Of a stretch of DNA of 64,000 nucleotides, positions 7,960-16,685 are shown piece after piece. The notes under the pieces are model-generated. The model did no database searches. It worked only from the letters and a program-made list of their open reading frames with translations, and was not told the origin of the DNA. Position 1 is the stretch's first letter. Every line of letters begins with the position of its first letter. The DNA is from Lentzea sp. NBRC 102530 (GTDB taxonomy: Bacteria; Actinomycetota; Actinomycetes; Mycobacteriales; Pseudonocardiaceae), in NCBI RefSeq assembly GCF_030269365.1, contig NZ_BSTF01000001.1, forward strand, positions 248,001 through 312,000, given 5' to 3'. Both the position numbers and the translations under genes were made by a program.

Positions 7960-10900
7960 GTGACCGCAGAGACCCTGTACGGGGCCGACGACCTCACCCA
8001 CCTGGAAGGTCTGGAGGCCGTCCGCAAACGGCCCGGCATGTACATCGGGTCGACCGACAGTCGTGGCATCAACCACCTCTTCAGCGAGATCATCGACAAC
8101 TCGACCGACGAGGGCGTCGCAGGCCACGCCACGCGCGTCGTCGTGACGCTGCACGCCGACGGCAGCGTCCAGGTCGACGACGACGGCCGCGGCATCCCGA
8201 CCGACGTGCACGCGAAGTCCGGTCTGTCCGGTGTGGAACTCGTGCTGACCAAGCTGCACGCCGGCGGCAAGTTCGGCGGCTCCGGCTACAAGACCTCCGG
8301 CGGCCTGCACGGCGTCGGCGCTTCCGCCGTCAACGCCCTCTCGCACCGCTACGACGTCACCGTCCGCCGCGGCGGCAAGGTGCACGAGATGTCGTTCGCC
8401 CACGGCGTGCCCGGCGTCTTCGACGGCCCCGGCCCCAAGGCGAAGTTCACCCGCCAGTCGGGCCTGAACGTCGTCGGCAAGATGAAGCGCAACGAGTCGA
8501 CCGGCACCTCGACCCGGTACTGGTACGACGCCCGCTACTTCGAGAACGGCGCCGCCCTGGACGTGGACACGGTCCGCGCCAAGCTGCGCAACACGGCGTT
8601 CCTGGTGCCGGGCGTGACCTACGTGCTGCGGACCGCCCTGGAAGACTCGATCTCCGAAGAGGTCTTCCACTACCCCAACGGCCTCACCGACATGGTCGAG
8701 TTCCTGGCGCCCTCGGGCGACCGGGCCGTCTCCGGGACCCTGGTCATCACCGGCACGGGCGCCTACTTCGAGAACGCCGCCGACGAGAACGGCGTGATGC
8801 GGTCCAAAGTGGAGCGTCAGGCCGAGGTCGAGGTGGCGCTGCGCTGGGGCACCGGCTACGAGCGCACCGTCGAGTGCTTCACCAACACCATCCGCAACAT
8901 GCACGGCGGCACCCACCGCCGGGGCTTCGACCGCGCCGTCCTGAAGTCGATCCAGGACGCCATCTCCAAGACGCGCGGCCTGCTGAAGCCCAAGGAGGAG
9001 ATGCCGACGCTCGACGACGTGCTGGAAGGCATGACGGCCGTCGTCCACGTCCGCATCCCCGAACCGCAGTTCACCTCGCAGACCAAGGACGAGCTCTCCA
9101 CCGCCGGCATCACCAAGGTGCTGCAGGGCATCGTCGACCAGCACGTCCGCGCCTGGACCGAGGACCGCAAGACCAAGGTCGAGGCCAAGACCGTCCTGCA
9201 GAAGGTCGTCGACGCCTCCCGCGTCCGCCTGACCCAGAAGCAGCAGAAGGACGCGGCCCGCCGCAAGACGGCGCTGGAAGGCGCCGCGATGCCCGCGAAG
9301 CTCGTCGACTGCCGCACCACGGGCGTGTCGCGGTCCGAGCTGTTCCTCGTGGAGGGCGACAGCGCGCTCGGGTGTTTTGTGAAGGAAACTCGCGTTTCGC
9401 TCGCGTCCGGCAGGTCGCTGTCCTTCGGCGAGCTCGTCGAGGACTGGGAGCGCGGCGTAACGCACTTCGGTTACGCCACCAACAAAGCCGGTCGTGTCGT
9501 CGTCGTCCCGCTGGTCGAGCCGCGGCTGACGAAGAAGGATGCGCCGCTGGTCCGCGTCACGCTGGACAACGGCGAGTCCGTGCGGTGCACGCCCGACCAC
9601 CTGTTCCGGCTGCGGGACGGTTCCTACCGGCGTGCCGATGCCCTGCAGCCCGGTGATTCGCTGATGCCGCTGTACCGGTCGGTGTCGTCAAAGGCCGAGG
9701 GCCACAACCTCGACGGGTACGAGCGGGTCTGGATGAACGACCGGCAGGAGTGGGTCTACACCCACTACCTGGCCGACGCCTACAACCTGCGGCACGGCTT
9801 CGACAGCGCGGAGAACGGCAACGTCCGCCACCACGTCGACGTCGACAAGCGGAACAACGACCCGCGCAACCTCCAGCGGATGACGTGGGAGGACCACGCG
9901 GCCCTGCACGCCGCGCTGATGGGCGAACACGTGCACGAGGGCTACCGCGCGTGGCTCGCGGCGGGCGGCACCGAGTTCAAGTCCGCCATGCTGTCCGAGC
10001 AGTGGAAGAACCCGGAGTTCCGCGCCTCCTGCCTCGCGCGGCTCGCTGACCGCAACCAGGACCCGGAGTTCCGCGCCCGGATCGAGCAGGGCTTCCGCGA
10101 CTGGTATTCGGCACTGAGCCAGGGCGAGAAGGCCGTCTACGCCGAGCGCATGCGTGCGTTGCAGGCCGAGTACTGGGCAAAGCCCGAGCACCGCGCCGCG
10201 GCAGCCGAGCGGGTGCGCGTGTTCTTCGCGCAGCCAGGCAAGCGCGAGGAGTGGCGTGAGCGTTCGCTCGCGCAGTGGCAGGACGAGGAACTGCTCGCCT
10301 GGCGTTCCCGCGCCACGACCGAGCAGTTCGCGGATCCGGCCGAACGCCAGAGGCAGCGTGACACGATCCTCACCTGGCACGAGAACAACCCGGAGTTCGG
10401 CCGCGAGCACTCCGCCCGGATGAGGCAGCGCATGGCTGACGCGTCCACCGGTCACCTGGAGAAGGTCCAGGAGGGCCGCCGTCGGTACGTCGATTCGACT
10501 CCGCGTGCGGAGAGGGTCGCGCGGCAGACCGAAGGCCGTCGGATCGCCGCCCTGAAGCGCCTGGCGCCCATGCTGGACACGCCGTCGAACTTCGAGCTGG
10601 CGTTGTCCTACGAACTCGACCGCAAGCAGAACGCGAAGACGGGACTCAAGTTCCGGAACGTCCTGGCGCACTACGACGACGACTTCGGGCGGCTGCGCGA
10701 AGCGGCGTCGATGGTGAACCACACCGTCGCCTCCGTCGAGGCCTTGCCGGAGCGTGAGGACGTCTACGACCTGACAGTGGACGGCTACCACAACTTCGCG
10801 CTCGAAGCCGGTGTGTTCGTCCACAACAGCGCTCGTATGGCGCGGGTCTCCGAGTACCAGGCGCTGCTCCCGTTGCGCGGCAAGATCCTCAACGTCCAGA

Positions 10901-11466
10901 AGGCCTCGCTGGCCGACACCCTGCGCAACGCCGAGATCGCCTCCATCGTCCAGGTCCTCGGCGCCGGCACCGGCCGCACGTTCGACATCTCGGCCATGCG
11001 CTACGGCCGCGTGATCCTGATGGCGGACGCGGACGTCGACGGCAGCCACATCCGCACGCTGCTGATCACGTTGTTCGCCAAGTACATGCGCCCGGTCATC
11101 GAGGACGGCCGCCTCTACGCGGCCATGCCGCCGTTGCACAAGGTCATGACCCGCGGCCGCAACGCCGAGACGCACTTCACCTTCACCCAGCGCCAGATGG
11201 AGCAGAAGGTCGCGCAGCTCGAAAAGGCCGGCAAGCAGGTCGTCACCCCGGTCCCGCGGTTCAAGGGCCTCGGCGAGATGGACGCGGACGAACTGTGGGA
11301 GACCACGATGAACCCGTCGAGCCGCTCGGTCCGCCGCATCACCATGGACGACGCCGACGCCGCGGAAGAGGCCCTCGAACTGCTGATGGGCGAGAAGGTC
11401 GAGCCGCGCCGCAACTGGCTCGTCGAGTCCGCCGCCAGGGTCGACCAGTCGGCCATCGACCTCTAA
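7960..11466 (+). CDS. parE: Topoisomerase IV subunit B (ParE) precursor containing an intein
   Basis: A 1168-residue precursor. The extein halves (residues 1-471 and 957-1168, 683 residues joined) form a complete type II topoisomerase B subunit: the GHKL ATPase with EIIDNSTDEG, the GGLHGVGASAVNALS loop, the transducer, and the TOPRIM domain with EGDSALG and the metal-binding MADADVDGSH. With the A subunit it decatenates and relaxes DNA using ATP. Pairing with parC at 31 bp and the actinobacterial form of the protein favour topoisomerase IV over gyrase. The intein sits inside the TOPRIM glutamate motif between G471 and the serine that follows, so splicing is needed for activity. Translation starts at GTG with AGGGAG upstream. 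Confidence 0.93.
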   Translation: MTAETLYGADDLTHLEGLEAVRKRPGMYIGSTDSRGINHLFSEIIDNSTDEGVAGHATRVVVTLHADGSVQVDDDGRGIPTDVHAKSGLSGVELVLTKLHAGGKFGGSGYKTSGGLHGVGASAVNALSHRYDVTVRRGGKVHEMSFAHGVPGVFDGPGPKAKFTRQSGLNVVGKMKRNESTGTSTRYWYDARYFENGAALDVDTVRAKLRNTAFLVPGVTYVLRTALEDSISEEVFHYPNGLTDMVEFLAPSGDRAVSGTLVITGTGAYFENAADENGVMRSKVERQAEVEVALRWGTGYERTVECFTNTIRNMHGGTHRRGFDRAVLKSIQDAISKTRGLLKPKEEMPTLDDVLEGMTAVVHVRIPEPQFTSQTKDELSTAGITKVLQGIVDQHVRAWTEDRKTKVEAKTVLQKVVDASRVRLTQKQQKDAARRKTALEGAAMPAKLVDCRTTGVSRSELFLVEGDSALGCFVKETRVSLASGRSLSFGELVEDWERGVTHFGYATNKAGRVVVVPLVEPRLTKKDAPLVRVTLDNGESVRCTPDHLFRLRDGSYRRADALQPGDSLMPLYRSVSSKAEGHNLDGYERVWMNDRQEWVYTHYLADAYNLRHGFDSAENGNVRHHVDVDKRNNDPRNLQRMTWEDHAALHAALMGEHVHEGYRAWLAAGGTEFKSAMLSEQWKNPEFRASCLARLADRNQDPEFRARIEQGFRDWYSALSQGEKAVYAERMRALQAEYWAKPEHRAAAAERVRVFFAQPGKREEWRERSLAQWQDEELLAWRSRATTEQFADPAERQRQRDTILTWHENNPEFGREHSARMRQRMADASTGHLEKVQEGRRRYVDSTPRAERVARQTEGRRIAALKRLAPMLDTPSNFELALSYELDRKQNAKTGLKFRNVLAHYDDDFGRLREAASMVNHTVASVEALPEREDVYDLTVDGYHNFALEAGVFVHNSARMARVSEYQALLPLRGKILNVQKASLADTLRNAEIASIVQVLGAGTGRTFDISAMRYGRVILMADADVDGSHIRTLLITLFAKYMRPVIEDGRLYAAMPPLHKVMTRGRNAETHFTFTQRQMEQKVAQLEKAGKQVVTPVPRFKGLGEMDADELWETTMNPSSRSVRRITMDDADAAEEALELLMGEKVEPRRNWLVESAARVDQSAIDL
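9373..10827 (+). mobile_element. ParE intein with HNH homing endonuclease (485 aa)
   Basis: An in-frame protein intron. Splicing blocks are intact: Cys1 at the start (CFVKETRVSL), block B with TPDH, block F (VYDLTVDGYHNFALEAG) and block G ending His-Asn (VFVHN) before the +1 Ser of the extein. The middle holds an HNH nuclease instead of the commoner LAGLIDADG type: RHHVDVDKRNNDPRNLQRM with a distal WEDHAALH, about intein residues 153-180. It is followed by a long run of short W/F-x-x-PEF-R modules. The insertion point (EGDSALG/SARMAR) is the conserved TOPRIM motif, the same region used by known GyrB inteins. All visible residues suggest it splices. Confidence 0.95.
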
Positions 11467-11497
11467 GCCTTCAAGAAACAGACGGAGTCACGAAGTC

Positions 11498-13978
11498 ATG
11501 GCACGCCGCAAGGGACCCACGACCAAGGTCGACCCAGCCGCGTTCGACCGGGCCGGTAAGACGGTTCTCGACAACTCGCTGAAGACGGAGATCGAGGACT
11601 CCTACCTGGAGTACGCGTACTCGGTCATCCACTCGCGTGCCCTCCCGGACGCGCGCGACGGCCTCAAGCCGGTACACCGCCGCATCCTCTACTCGATGCA
11701 CGAGCAGGGTTACCGGCCGACGCACGCGTACGTGAAGTCGTCGCGCGTCGTAGGCGACACGATGGGCAAGTTCCACCCGCACGGCGACACGGCCATCTAC
11801 GACGCCCTTGTGCGCCTCGCCCAGGACTTCAGCCTCAACGAGCCGTTGATCGACGGCCACGGGAACTTCGGTAGTCCAGACGATGGACCGGCCGCGAGCC
11901 GTTACACCGAGTGCCGCATGTCCCCGGTCGCCATGCAGCTCGTCGGCGAGCTCAACGAGGAAACGGTCGACTTCCGTCCCAACTACGACGGCTCACTCCA
12001 AGAGCCGTCTGTGCTCCCGGCGGCGTTCCCGAACCTGCTGGTCAACGGCACGTCCGGCATCGCGGTCGGCATGGCGACGAACATGATCCCGCACAACCTG
12101 CGCGAGGTCGTGGGCGCGGCGCGGTGGCTGATCAACCACCCGAACGCCGACCTCGACAAGCTGATGGAGTTCGTGCCGGGCCCCGACCTGCCGACCGGCG
12201 GCATCCTGCTCGGCCTCGACGAGGTCCGGAAGGCCTACGAGACGGGCCGCGGCGTCGTGCGCATGCGGGCCAAGGTCGAGATCGGCCCGCTGGAGGGTTC
12301 GCGCGGCCGCCAGGCCATCACGGTCACCGAACTGCCGTACGGCGTCGGTTCCGAGCGGATCGTCGAGAAGATCACCGACGAGGTCAACAAGTCCAAGCGA
12401 CTCACCGGCATCGCGGACGTCAAGGACCTCACCGACCGCGAGAACGGCATCCGCCTCGTCATCGAGTGCAAGGTCGGCGTGAACCCGCAGGCGCTGCTGG
12501 CGGACCTCTACCGCCTCACGCCGATGGAGCAGTCGTTCGGCATCAACAACCTGGTGCTCGTGAACGGCCAGCCGCAGACGCTCGGCCTCAAGGAGTTGCT
12601 GGAGGTCTTCCTCCAGCACCGCTACGACGTCGTCACGCGCCGCACGAAGTTCCGCCGCCGCAAGCGCGAGGAACGCCTGCACCTCGTCGAGGGCCTGCTG
12701 CTCGCCCTGCTCGACATCGACAAGGTCATCAAGCTGATCCGGGGCAGCGAGAACGCCGCTGCCGCCAAGGACGGCCTGATGAAGCAGTTCACGCTGTCGG
12801 AGATCCAGGCGAGCTACATCCTCGACACGCCGCTGCGCCGCCTCACCAAGTTCGACAAGCTCGAGCTCGAGAACGAGCAGGACAAGCTCCGCCAGGAGAT
12901 CGCCGAGCTGAGCGCGATCCTGGACGACGAGGGCGTCCTCAAGAAGCTCGTCTCGACCGAGCTCGCCGCCGTGGCGAAGGAACTGGGCGGCGAGCGCCGT
13001 ACGAGCCTCATCGACGGCGACCTGAAGGAGGTCCTCGCGGCCTCCAAGCCGGCGGGCCCGCTCGAGGTGGCCGACGACCCGTGCCAGGTGATCCTGAGCG
13101 CCGCGGGTCTGGTCGCCCGCACCGCGGCCGAGTCGGAGGAGGCCTCCGAGGGCAAGCGCCGCGCGGGCCGCGTGAAGCACGACGCCGTGGCGGCCGTCGT
13201 GCACTCGACGGCACGAGGCCAGGTCGTCCTGATCACGAACCTGGGCCGGGCGTTCAAGACCGACGTGCTCCCACTACCGGTGCTACCCGAACAAAGCGGC
13301 ACGGTCTCGTTGCGCGGCGGCATGGCGGCCTCCGAACTGGTGCCGCTGGACAAGGGCGAGAAGGTGGTCGGCATCGCCCCGCTCGACCCGAAGGACTCAC
13401 CCGGCATAGCGCTCGGCACCAAGCTCGGCACCGTCAAGGTGTGCGTGCCGGAGTGGCCGGTCCGCTCGGACGAGTTCGAGGTCATCACCCTCAAGGACGG
13501 CGACGAGATCGTCGGCTGCACCTGGCTCACCGACGGCAGCGAAACCCTCGCCTTCGTCAGCTCCGACTCGTCCCTGCTGCGCTACGACGCCAAACTCGTC
13601 CGCCCGCAGGGCCTCAAGGGCGGCGGCATGGCGGGCATCAACCTGAGCGGCGACGCCCAGGTCGTCTTCTTCGGCGCGATCCGCACCGACGACGACGAAC
13701 ACGGCGAACCGATGGTCGTCACCTCCTCCGGCCAGAGCGTGAAGGTCACCCCGTTCAGCGAGTACCCGGCCAAGGGCCGAGCGACCGGCGGCGTCCGCTC
13801 GCAGCGCTTCCTCAAGGGCGAGACGCACCTGGTGCTCGCCTGGATCGGCTCCCGCCCGGCCGGTGCCGACGACAAGGGCAGCCCGGTGGAGCTACCGGAC
13901 ATCGACCCGCGCCGGGACGGTTCGGGCCACGCACACCCCGGCCCGGACGTGATCGGCCACCTGATCGAACGCGACTAG
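11498..13978 (+). CDS. parC: Topoisomerase IV subunit A (ParC)
   Basis: An 826-residue breakage-reunion subunit. It has the N-terminal tower (YSVIHSRALPDARDGLKPVHRRI), the quinolone-pocket HPHGDTAIYDALVR and the catalytic tyrosine Y136 in SRYTEC. A long coiled coil follows (about residues 390-490), then C-terminal beta-pinwheel repeats. It forms the heterotetramer with ParE and makes the transient double-strand break. It starts 31 bp after parE with an ACGGAG site upstream and is almost certainly co-transcribed with it. The family and length are normal. The C-terminal tail is rich in Gly, Asp and Pro. Confidence 0.93.
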   Translation: MARRKGPTTKVDPAAFDRAGKTVLDNSLKTEIEDSYLEYAYSVIHSRALPDARDGLKPVHRRILYSMHEQGYRPTHAYVKSSRVVGDTMGKFHPHGDTAIYDALVRLAQDFSLNEPLIDGHGNFGSPDDGPAASRYTECRMSPVAMQLVGELNEETVDFRPNYDGSLQEPSVLPAAFPNLLVNGTSGIAVGMATNMIPHNLREVVGAARWLINHPNADLDKLMEFVPGPDLPTGGILLGLDEVRKAYETGRGVVRMRAKVEIGPLEGSRGRQAITVTELPYGVGSERIVEKITDEVNKSKRLTGIADVKDLTDRENGIRLVIECKVGVNPQALLADLYRLTPMEQSFGINNLVLVNGQPQTLGLKELLEVFLQHRYDVVTRRTKFRRRKREERLHLVEGLLLALLDIDKVIKLIRGSENAAAAKDGLMKQFTLSEIQASYILDTPLRRLTKFDKLELENEQDKLRQEIAELSAILDDEGVLKKLVSTELAAVAKELGGERRTSLIDGDLKEVLAASKPAGPLEVADDPCQVILSAAGLVARTAAESEEASEGKRRAGRVKHDAVAAVVHSTARGQVVLITNLGRAFKTDVLPLPVLPEQSGTVSLRGGMAASELVPLDKGEKVVGIAPLDPKDSPGIALGTKLGTVKVCVPEWPVRSDEFEVITLKDGDEIVGCTWLTDGSETLAFVSSDSSLLRYDAKLVRPQGLKGGGMAGINLSGDAQVVFFGAIRTDDDEHGEPMVVTSSGQSVKVTPFSEYPAKGRATGGVRSQRFLKGETHLVLAWIGSRPAGADDKGSPVELPDIDPRRDGSGHAHPGPDVIGHLIERD

Positions 13979-13990
13979 CACCTCTGGTTC

Positions 13991-14030
13991 CGGCTGTCGG
14001 TGCGAACGCGGTCGTTCTCATCGACAGCCG
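13991..14030. terminator. Candidate terminator downstream of parC
   Basis: An inverted repeat with a 9-bp outer stem (13991-13999 with 14022-14030) and an inner GAACG/CGTTC pairing. It lies just after the parC stop and before the convergent TetR gene. There is no T-run. Confidence 0.5.
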
Positions 14031-14171
14031 ATCCGGTCGCCGTCAAATGCGGTGCGGCGGAGCCATCCACAGGGGACGGATCCGTTGTGCTGCGGTCAGA
14101 AGCCCGCGCCGAGGTGGTCGAAGTCGCCGAACGTCCATTCGCTACGCGCGCATGGGCTTTCCGTTGAGCGG

Positions 14172-14774
14172 TTAGTGCGACTGGACGACGGGCCAGTTGT
14201 GCAGGGCCGTGTCGGCGATGCCCCGCAGATCGGCGCGGCTCACTCCGCTCGCGGCCTGCACCGAGATCCCGAACCCGACGGTGATGACGTACAGGGCGAG
14301 CCTGCCCGCGTCGGTGCCGGTCGGCAGATCGCCCTCCGAGACCGCGCGCCGGAACCGCGTTTCGAGGAGACGGCGGCCCTTGTCGCGCCACTCGGCGAGG
14401 ATCTGGCGCGCGGTCTCGGCTGCCTCTCCTGCCGCGAGCGAGCCCTGCACGCCCAGGCACCCCTGCGGGCCGTCCGGGCGGGTCGTGGTCAGGACCGCGC
14501 CTTCGAGGAACGCCTTGGCGACCTCGTGGGCGGTCGGTTCGTCGACGGCGCGCAGGGCATAGGAGGCCGGGCCGTCGTCGTAGCGGGCCAGGGCCTTGCG
14601 GAAGAGTTCTTCCTTGTTGCCGAACGCCGCGTACATGCTGGTCCTGGTGATGCCCATGGCCGCGGTGAGGTCGGTGAGGCTCGCGCCCTCGTAGCCGTGC
14701 CGCCAGAACACCAGCATGGCGGCTTCGAGCGCCTCGTCCGCGTCGAAGCTCCTGGGTCTGCCGATCGCCGTCAC
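14172..14774 (-). CDS. TetR/AcrR family transcriptional regulator
   Basis: A 200-residue TetR regulator. It begins GRPRSFDADEALEAAMLVFW, the recognition helix region reads GITRTSMYAAFGNKEELF, and the C-terminal domain is of the TetR_C type found in AcrR/YxaF-like repressors of oxidoreductases. It is divergent from the SDR gene at 14864. The 89-bp gap holds two near-identical palindromes, one touching its own promoter region and one upstream of the SDR. It is therefore probably autoregulated and a repressor of the SDR, with the SDR substrate or a reactive electrophile as a possible inducer. That role is inferred from context. Confidence 0.88.
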   Translation of the reverse strand: MTAIGRPRSFDADEALEAAMLVFWRHGYEGASLTDLTAAMGITRTSMYAAFGNKEELFRKALARYDDGPASYALRAVDEPTAHEVAKAFLEGAVLTTTRPDGPQGCLGVQGSLAAGEAAETARQILAEWRDKGRRLLETRFRRAVSEGDLPTGTDAGRLALYVITVGFGISVQAASGVSRADLRGIADTALHNWPVVQSH

Positions 14775-14790
14775 GCCACCAGTCTACCTA

Positions 14791-14812
14791 TTCGGTACCG
14801 ATCGGTCCGTAA
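14791..14812. promoter_or_regulatory. TetR operator candidate, imperfect palindrome
   Basis: The sequence TTCGGTACCGATCGGTCCG plus three more bases matches the perfect palindrome at 14825-14850 except near its right end. It lies immediately upstream of the TetR start codon at 14774, the position expected of an autoregulatory operator. Confidence 0.7.
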
Positions 14813-14824
14813 GTGATACGGTCG

Positions 14825-14850
14825 ACTTCGGTACCGATCGGTACCGAAGT
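14825..14850. promoter_or_regulatory. TetR operator candidate, perfect 26-bp palindrome
   Basis: A fully self-complementary 26-bp sequence centred on CGATCG, with arms ACTTCGGTAC. It ends four bases before the GGGAGGG ribosome-binding site of the SDR gene. Together with the 14791-14812 copy it forms a paired operator for the divergent TetR/SDR unit. Confidence 0.8.
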
Positions 14851-14863
14851 CTTGGGAGGGCAG

Positions 14864-15592
14864 ATGGCGCGGTTCGAGGGCAAGACGGTGGTCGTGACCG
14901 GCGGCAGCAGCGGGATCGGACTGGCCGCCGCGCGGAGGTTCGCCGGCGAAGGTGCGCACGTGTTCATCACCGGCAGGCGGCAGGTCGAGTTGGACGCCGC
15001 GGTGGAACTGGTCGGTGACGCCACCGGTGTGCGCGGAGACGTGGCGGACCCGGCCGACCTGGATCGGCTCTACGACGCGGTCCGGGCCAGGGGAAGGGGT
15101 GTGGACACGTTGTTCGCCAACGCGGGTGTCGGTGCGTTCGCGACGCTCGAGGAGACGACCGGGGAGCACTTCGACCAGGTCTTCGCCGTCAACGTGCGCG
15201 GCACGCTGTTCAGCGTCCAGAAGGCGTTGCCGTTGCTCAACGACGGCGCCACGGTGGTCGTGAACCTCTCGGTCCGCGCCGATGACGGTGTCGCGGGGTT
15301 CGGCACCTACTCGGCGACCAAGGCCGCGCTGCGGTCGTACGTCCGCACCTGGGCCAACGAGCTCAAGGATCGCGGCGTGCGCGTCAACGCGGTCTCTCCC
15401 GGCACGATCGACACCCCCGCGGTCGCCGGGATGGACGAGGCGGTCCGGGCGGGCTTCGCTGCGCGGGTGCCCATCGGCCGCACGGGCACGGCGGAGGAGG
15501 TGGCGGACGCGGTGGCGTTCCTCGCCTCGCAGCAGAGCAGCTTCATCGTCGGCGCCAACCTCTACGTCGACGGCGGCGAGAATCAGCTCTGA
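14864..15592 (+). CDS. Short-chain dehydrogenase/reductase (SDR)
   Basis: A 242-residue classical SDR. It has the NAD(P)-binding TGGSSGIG, the NAG motif (FANAGVGAF), catalytic Ser in VVNLSVR and YSATK as the Tyr-x3-Lys pair, with PG and DTP after it. The cofactor is probably NADP(H), given ITGRR after the second strand. I chose ATG 14864 because GGGAGGG precedes it; an upstream in-frame ATG at 14813 would place the start inside the operator. It is controlled by the divergent TetR through the two palindromes. The substrate is unknown. Confidence 0.9.
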   Translation: MARFEGKTVVVTGGSSGIGLAAARRFAGEGAHVFITGRRQVELDAAVELVGDATGVRGDVADPADLDRLYDAVRARGRGVDTLFANAGVGAFATLEETTGEHFDQVFAVNVRGTLFSVQKALPLLNDGATVVVNLSVRADDGVAGFGTYSATKAALRSYVRTWANELKDRGVRVNAVSPGTIDTPAVAGMDEAVRAGFAARVPIGRTGTAEEVADAVAFLASQQSSFIVGANLYVDGGENQL

Positions 15593-15635
15593 CACATTCC
15601 TGGCGGCGCGTAACCCACACGGGTCAAGAAGCCCT

Positions 15636-15656
15636 GGAGAATTTGCCTGATTCTCC
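15636..15656. other. Small inverted repeat upstream of the O-methyltransferase gene
   Basis: GGAGAAT and ATTCTCC are separated by seven bases, 25 bp before the O-methyltransferase start. It could be an operator half-site pair or the end of the SDR transcript. Function is not known. Confidence 0.35.
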
Positions 15657-15680
15657 CAAGGTGGCGATACGGTTCTGCCC

Positions 15681-16685
15681 ATGACCAGTCCCGAGGCCTC
15701 GGCGGTGCACCTCATCGGGGAGGCGCACGCGTATCTGAAGGCCGCCGCTCTCCGGGCGGTGGCGGTGCTCGGGGTGGCCGACCACCTCGGCGATGGACCG
15801 CGGCCGGTGGAGGAGCTGGCGCGGGAGACCGGGACCGACGCCGACTGCCTCGGGCGGATGCTGCGGTTGCTGGCCGCCGGCGGGATCTTCCGGCGGGAGC
15901 CGGGCGGCTTCTCGTTGACGCCGCTGGGGCAGGGGCTGCGCACGGACTCGCGGTACTCGGCGCGGTGGGGCATTGTCATGTCCACAATGGACACGCATTG
16001 GCAGAGTGCGTTCGAGCTGGGAACCAGCCTGCGCACCGGGAAGCCGTCGTTCGAGGCGTTGTACGGCAAGCCGTTCTTCGACCACGTCGCGGAGGACGAA
16101 GCGGCCAGGGCCGAGTTCCACGGCGGGATGGGCAGCTTCTCCGGGGCGGCGCGCAGGCTGGCGCTCGACGAGTACGACTTTCCCGGCGGGGGAACGGTCG
16201 TGGACGTCGGCGGCGGCAGAGGTGGGTTCCTGAGTGACGTGCTGAAGGGCAACCCCGGCCTGGACGGAGTGCTGTTCGACCAGGCGCACGTGCTTCCGGG
16301 GGCTGTGCCGGACGGGGTCGGGGAGGGCAGGTGGACCGAGGTCGCCGGTGACTTCTTCGACGAGGTGCCCCGGGGCGACGTCTACCTGTTGTCGTACGTG
16401 TTGCACGACTGGGACGACGACGCCTGCGTGCGCATATTGGGCAACTGCCGTGAGGCGATGGTCCCCGGCGGCCGGATCGCGGTGTTCGACGCGGTCGTGG
16501 GCGCCGGGGACGAGCCTGAGGACGCCAAGCTGCTCGACCTGGTGATGATGATGCTGGTCAGCGGTCGGGAACGGACGGCGGAGGAGTTCGAGCGGCTCTT
16601 CGAGAAGGCCGGTCTCCGGGTGGAGCGCGTCGTCGGGTCGGAGGGGCCGTTGTCGGTGGTCGAGGGGGTCAGGGCCGAGCGGTGA
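15681..16685 (+). CDS. SAM-dependent O-methyltransferase (acetylserotonin OMT-like)
   Basis: A 334-residue protein of the plant/actinobacterial small-molecule O-methyltransferase family. An N-terminal helical dimerisation domain (about residues 10-90) precedes a Rossmann SAM domain with motif I VVDVGGGRGGFL. The catalytic histidine lies in LHDWDDDAC, the standard general-base position. These enzymes methylate phenolic or enolic hydroxyls in polyketide and other secondary metabolites. No biosynthetic cluster is adjacent, so it is a stand-alone copy and the substrate is unknown. Its last 17 bp overlap the convergent E1-like gene. Confidence 0.88.
   Translation: MTSPEASAVHLIGEAHAYLKAAALRAVAVLGVADHLGDGPRPVEELARETGTDADCLGRMLRLLAAGGIFRREPGGFSLTPLGQGLRTDSRYSARWGIVMSTMDTHWQSAFELGTSLRTGKPSFEALYGKPFFDHVAEDEAARAEFHGGMGSFSGAARRLALDEYDFPGGGTVVDVGGGRGGFLSDVLKGNPGLDGVLFDQAHVLPGAVPDGVGEGRWTEVAGDFFDEVPRGDVYLLSYVLHDWDDDACVRILGNCREAMVPGGRIAVFDAVVGAGDEPEDAKLLDLVMMMLVSGRERTAEEFERLFEKAGLRVERVVGSEGPLSVVEGVRAER

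Noticed and set aside
7763..7963. A 66-residue plus-strand frame before parE
   Set aside because: No ribosome-binding site, and it runs into the parE start; likely leader sequence.
9373..10827. Interruption of parE considered as a gene fusion or pseudogene
   Set aside because: Both extein halves join in frame at the TOPRIM motif, and all intein splice residues are present.
11911..14175. A 754-residue plus-strand open frame overlapping parC
   Set aside because: It is an Arg/Pro/Gly-rich frame-shifted shadow of parC with no domain; parC explains the region fully.
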